Assembly (NCBI GenBank): GCA_003523185.1
Contig: DPGN01000069.1
Location: 1-36,355, forward strand
Direction: 5' to 3'
DNA from: Halieaceae bacterium
GTDB lineage: Bacteria > Pseudomonadota > Gammaproteobacteria > Pseudomonadales > Halieaceae
DNA: 36,355 nucleotides
Shown: in pieces, positions 33,849 to 36,355 of the stretch
How the letters are laid out: the number at the start of each line of letters is the position of its first letter
Numbering within the stretch: position 1 is the first letter of the stretch
The notes under the pieces: generated by a model
The model's database searches: none
Told to the model about the DNA's origin: nothing
The model's input: only the letters and a program-made list of their open reading frames with translations
Position numbers and translations under genes: made by a program

Positions 33849-34633
33849 CGGTTCTTCCACTCTGGCGCACGCTTTTCTAGAAAGGCGTTTACACCCTCCT
33901 TTTGGTCTTCGGTTGAAAATAGCGCCACGAACTCGTCACGCTCTGCCACCAATCCAGCGCCAATCGCAATGTCTCGCGCGGAATGAATAAGCCTTTTACA
34001 GGCAGCAATCGATGTTGGACTTTGATCCGAGGCGCGTTTGGCCAAATCAATAGCTGTTGCCAGTGAAGCGCCCGACTCAACAACCTCCTCGACCAGACCG
34101 AGGGTCATGGCTTTTTCCGCCGTCACGCGCTCGCCGCACAGAATCATGCGCTTTGCCCATCCTTCACCTACAAGCTGTGCGAGTCGCTGGGTTCCTCCTG
34201 CGCAAGGAAGGAGTCCTACGCGAGCCTCGGGCAAGGCAAGTGCTGCGTGCGACTCGGCGATACGAATGTCACACGCCAAGGCCACTTCGAGACCCCCGCC
34301 CATGGCATAACCATTAATTGCAGCGATCGAAACGCCTCGATAATCCGCAAAAGTCTCAAACGCGGCCCCAAAGGCATCGCCCATGGCACCCGCAGCGACA
34401 GGATCGCCGCTGGCAAACTGGTTCAAATCGGCGCCAGCTGAAAAGAACTTCTCGCCCTGACCCGTGATGACCAAGGCGCGCACGTTGGCCATACCATTGA
34501 GTTCATTCACAACGGCCTCTAAGGCTGGAAGGCTCTCGAGATCCCAGGTGTTGGCTGCGGGGTTGTTGATCGTGACGATCGCAATCCCATCCTCGATTGA
34601 CACCAAGACCTTTTCACTTGGACTGATACTCAT
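33845..34633 (-). CDS. Enoyl-CoA hydratase (methacrylyl-CoA step of valine degradation)
   Basis: This 262-residue crotonase-fold enzyme hydrates the double bond made by the preceding dehydrogenase. The blocks FSAGADLNQF, GYAMGGGLEVALACDI and LPEARVGLLPCAGGTQRL carry the oxyanion hole and the two expected acidic residues. It begins inside the stop codon of the dehydrogenase gene and ends inside the start of the hydrolase gene, so translation of all three is coupled. Position rather than sequence points to methacrylyl-CoA as substrate. Confidence 0.92.
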   Translation of the reverse strand: MSISPSEKVLVSIEDGIAIVTINNPAANTWDLESLPALEAVVNELNGMANVRALVITGQGEKFFSAGADLNQFASGDPVAAGAMGDAFGAAFETFADYRGVSIAAINGYAMGGGLEVALACDIRIAESHAALALPEARVGLLPCAGGTQRLAQLVGEGWAKRMILCGERVTAEKAMTLGLVEEVVESGASLATAIDLAKRASDQSPTSIAACKRLIHSARDIAIGAGLVAERDEFVALFSTEDQKEGVNAFLEKRAPEWKNR

Positions 34634-35790
34634 TGGATAACCTCCAGCGCGCCATCCATCAGCGCTTGTCGCGAAATAATGACGCGCATAATCTCATTGG
34701 TGCCCTCGAGAATTTGATGAACGCGCGTATCACGAACATAACGCTCCATCGGATACTCACGAATATAGCCATAGCCGCCGAACAGCTGCAGCGCGTCGTT
34801 ACACACTTTAAACCCGGCATCGGTGGCAAAGCGCTTCGCCATCGCGCAATACGTCGAGGCGTTGGGATCACCGTTATCAAGCTTACTAGCCGCAAGGCGA
34901 ATCATCTGTCTCGACGCGACTAGCTCGGTAAGCATGTCGGCAATCTGAAACTGTGTGTGCTGAAACTCGGAAATCGCTTTATTAAACTGCTCTCGATCTT
35001 TCACATAAGCAGTGGCATCGACTATGGCCTGCTGCGCCGTACCCACCGAGCAGGTTGCAATATTGATTCGACCACCATCGAGCCCTTCCATGGCAATGGA
35101 AAACCCTTGGCCCTCTTCACCCAGTCGATTGGCCGCTGGGACGCGAACATCATCAAAGCTAATCTGCCGTGTGGGCTGCGCATTCCAACCCATCTTGCTC
35201 TCTTTCTTACCGTAGGAAATTCCCTCGAGATCAGCGGGCACAAGAAACGCGGTGATGCCTCTCGCTCCGCTATCTCCTGTTCGGGCCATAACAACGAGGA
35301 CGTCTGTGTCACCCGCACCGGAAATGAAAACCTTGCTGCCATTGAGGCGATAGCTATCACCCTCTCTTGTCGCTGTAGTCCGCAGCGACGCCGCATCTGA
35401 GCCAGCACCGGGCTCGGTCAGACAATACGAGGCCAACGTCTCACCAGCGACCAGTGATGGACACCAGCGATCGATAACCGATTGCTGGCAATGTTTTCCG
35501 ATCATGGCGGTGGCCATGTTGTGTATGGTCAAAAACGCGGCGGTCGTCGTACAGCCTCGCGCAAGCTCCTCAACAATGAGGCTGGCATCCAGCCGCGACA
35601 TTCCCAGACCTCCGGCCTCCTCCCGGGTATACATCCCCATAAAGCCGAGGTCACCCGCCGCCTTCAGGGCAGATTTTGGAAAGAGTGATGACTCGTCCCA
35701 ATGAGCGGCATTGGGACGGAACTCTGCCTGTGCGAACTCGCGTGCACTGGCAACGTAAGCGTTTTGCTCTTCGCTGAGCTCAAACTGCAT
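34630..35790 (-). CDS. Acyl-CoA dehydrogenase, probable isobutyryl-CoA dehydrogenase
   Basis: This 386-residue FAD enzyme is the first gene of the valine operon. YCLTEPGAGSDAASLRT and KVFISGAGDTD are the FAD/substrate blocks. QLFGGYGYIREYPMERYVRD contacts FAD, and HQILEGTNEIMR carries the catalytic glutamate (E362). Unlike the pair at 5624-7926, it is a classical homotetramer-type member. GAGG lies eight bases before the ATG. The three downstream enzymes make isobutyryl-CoA the natural substrate; this is inferred from context. A palindrome and a TATAAA lie just upstream. Confidence 0.93.
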   Translation of the reverse strand: MQFELSEEQNAYVASAREFAQAEFRPNAAHWDESSLFPKSALKAAGDLGFMGMYTREEAGGLGMSRLDASLIVEELARGCTTTAAFLTIHNMATAMIGKHCQQSVIDRWCPSLVAGETLASYCLTEPGAGSDAASLRTTATREGDSYRLNGSKVFISGAGDTDVLVVMARTGDSGARGITAFLVPADLEGISYGKKESKMGWNAQPTRQISFDDVRVPAANRLGEEGQGFSIAMEGLDGGRINIATCSVGTAQQAIVDATAYVKDREQFNKAISEFQHTQFQIADMLTELVASRQMIRLAASKLDNGDPNASTYCAMAKRFATDAGFKVCNDALQLFGGYGYIREYPMERYVRDTRVHQILEGTNEIMRVIISRQALMDGALEVIQ

Positions 35791-35833
35791 GAGAAGACCT
35801 CACAATGAAACATCGGGGCATGTGTTGATTCAT

Positions 35834-35860
35834 TTTATACATGGCACCTGTCGGTGCTAT
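35834..35860 (-). promoter_or_regulatory. Putative promoter/operator of the valine operon
   Basis: On the reverse strand a TATAAA (35834-35839) is preceded by the inverted repeat ATGGCACC-TGTC-GGTGCTAT (35841-35860 on the forward strand, one mismatch). The -35 region is a poor match. A palindrome placed across the spacer suggests a regulator site, repressor or activator, in the intergenic region shared with the divergent LuxR-type gene. Confidence 0.4.
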
Positions 35861-35933
35861 TGTGGCGGTAGACAGCAAGACGCGCAAAAGAACGCGATGT
35901 TAATTTCATAATTTGTAAAGACAATGTCCAAAC

Positions 35934-36355
35934 TCACAGCTATCACATCGGATTTTGCCAGAGCCATTGAGCATCTGGGTACAGAACATTTTGTCCCCAC
36001 CATTGCGGATGTGTTGTGTGGCTTGGTCAGTGCTGACGACGCCACTGTCATTGTCTATGGTCACGAAGAACTGCCGACCATTAGCTTCGCAAGGCCACTA
36101 GCCGGAAAGGAAGAAAGCTCACTTGCCACTTACCTCACTGGGCCCTTCCTGCTAGACCCGTTCTATCGTGCTGCGGCCTACATTCAGCAGTTTGGCGTTT
36201 TTCGCCTTGCTGATCTTGTGCCCGAGAGTTTCCGAAGCTCAGAGTATTACAAGAACTGGTTCAAACACTGTGGCTATGAGGACGAATGCGGGCTAATCAT
36301 CTGTCTTGCTACCGAGCACTTTATCAATATCTCTATTGGTCCTACGTCCGAAGTG
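35934..36355 (+). CDS. N-terminal part of a probable LuxR-family regulator (3' truncated)
   Basis: An ATG at 35934 opens a frame that runs off the window after 140 codons. The visible part contains GPFLLDPFYRAAAYIQQFG, FRLADLVPESFRSSEYYKNW and GYEDECGL. From memory these match the N-terminal sensory domain of LuxR-type (C-terminal HTH) regulators common in gammaproteobacteria. The DNA-binding domain is beyond the edge, so this stays a prediction. The start has only a weak AAAG upstream. It is divergent from the valine operon and is a candidate to regulate it. Confidence 0.62.

Overview
The window looks like the chromosome of a heterotrophic marine gammaproteobacterium, most plausibly of the OM60/NOR5 (Halieaceae) type. 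This is inferred from gene content: two large TonB-dependent receptors, a C-terminal module like those on secreted polysaccharide-acting enzymes, several acyl-CoA dehydrogenases, a BCCT transporter, NhaC- and SLC13-type Na+-coupled carriers, and bacterial Coq4. Base composition looks even along the window. I saw no tRNA, rRNA, IS element, integrase, phage gene or CRISPR array.

Layout. 1-3782: 3' end of a secreted enzyme-associated module, a strong terminator, a 440-bp spacer with a pair of 28-bp imperfect repeats, then a TonB-dependent receptor with its own terminator. 4022-7976: an exported metallo-beta-lactamase-fold hydrolase, a ketosteroid-isomerase-like NTF2 protein and a catalytic/non-catalytic acyl-CoA dehydrogenase pair, closed by a bidirectional terminator. 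7985-11040: cysteine synthase, divergent from a CsoR-like metal-sensor operon that also encodes an outer-membrane barrel protein, a His-rich periplasmic CxxC (HMA/MerP-like) protein and a MerT-like membrane protein. 11114-15239: an HD-domain protein with a PepSY membrane protein, a DUF885 lipoprotein peptidase, and Coq4. 15361-24497: an SLC13 carrier, a beta-propeller lipoprotein, an NhaC antiporter, gpsA (apparently starting at CTG), an M48 lipoprotein protease and a BCCT transporter. 24727-31198: a second TonB-dependent receptor, a TPR-sulfotransferase, a second small sulfotransferase and a convergent Asp/Asn beta-hydroxylase-like protein. 31309-36355: a MarR regulator, a compact valine-degradation operon and the start of a LuxR-type regulator.

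How the genes work together. The clearest units are (i) the valine operon, which runs from isobutyryl-CoA to methylmalonate semialdehyde in four translationally linked or closely spaced steps; (ii) the CsoR operon, where two near-identical ATACCCC/GGGGTAT palindromes sit in the promoter region and the gene products resemble a MerP/MerT relay placed under a copper-type sensor; and (iii) the receptor/sulfotransferase/hydroxylase block, which could be a protein- or peptide-modifying cassette attached to a surface receptor. The CsoR-mer-like operon and the sulfotransferase/hydroxylase block are the best candidates for an undescribed system. The gpsA start codon and the PhnZ/MIOX-like HD protein paired with PepSY also deserve a second look.
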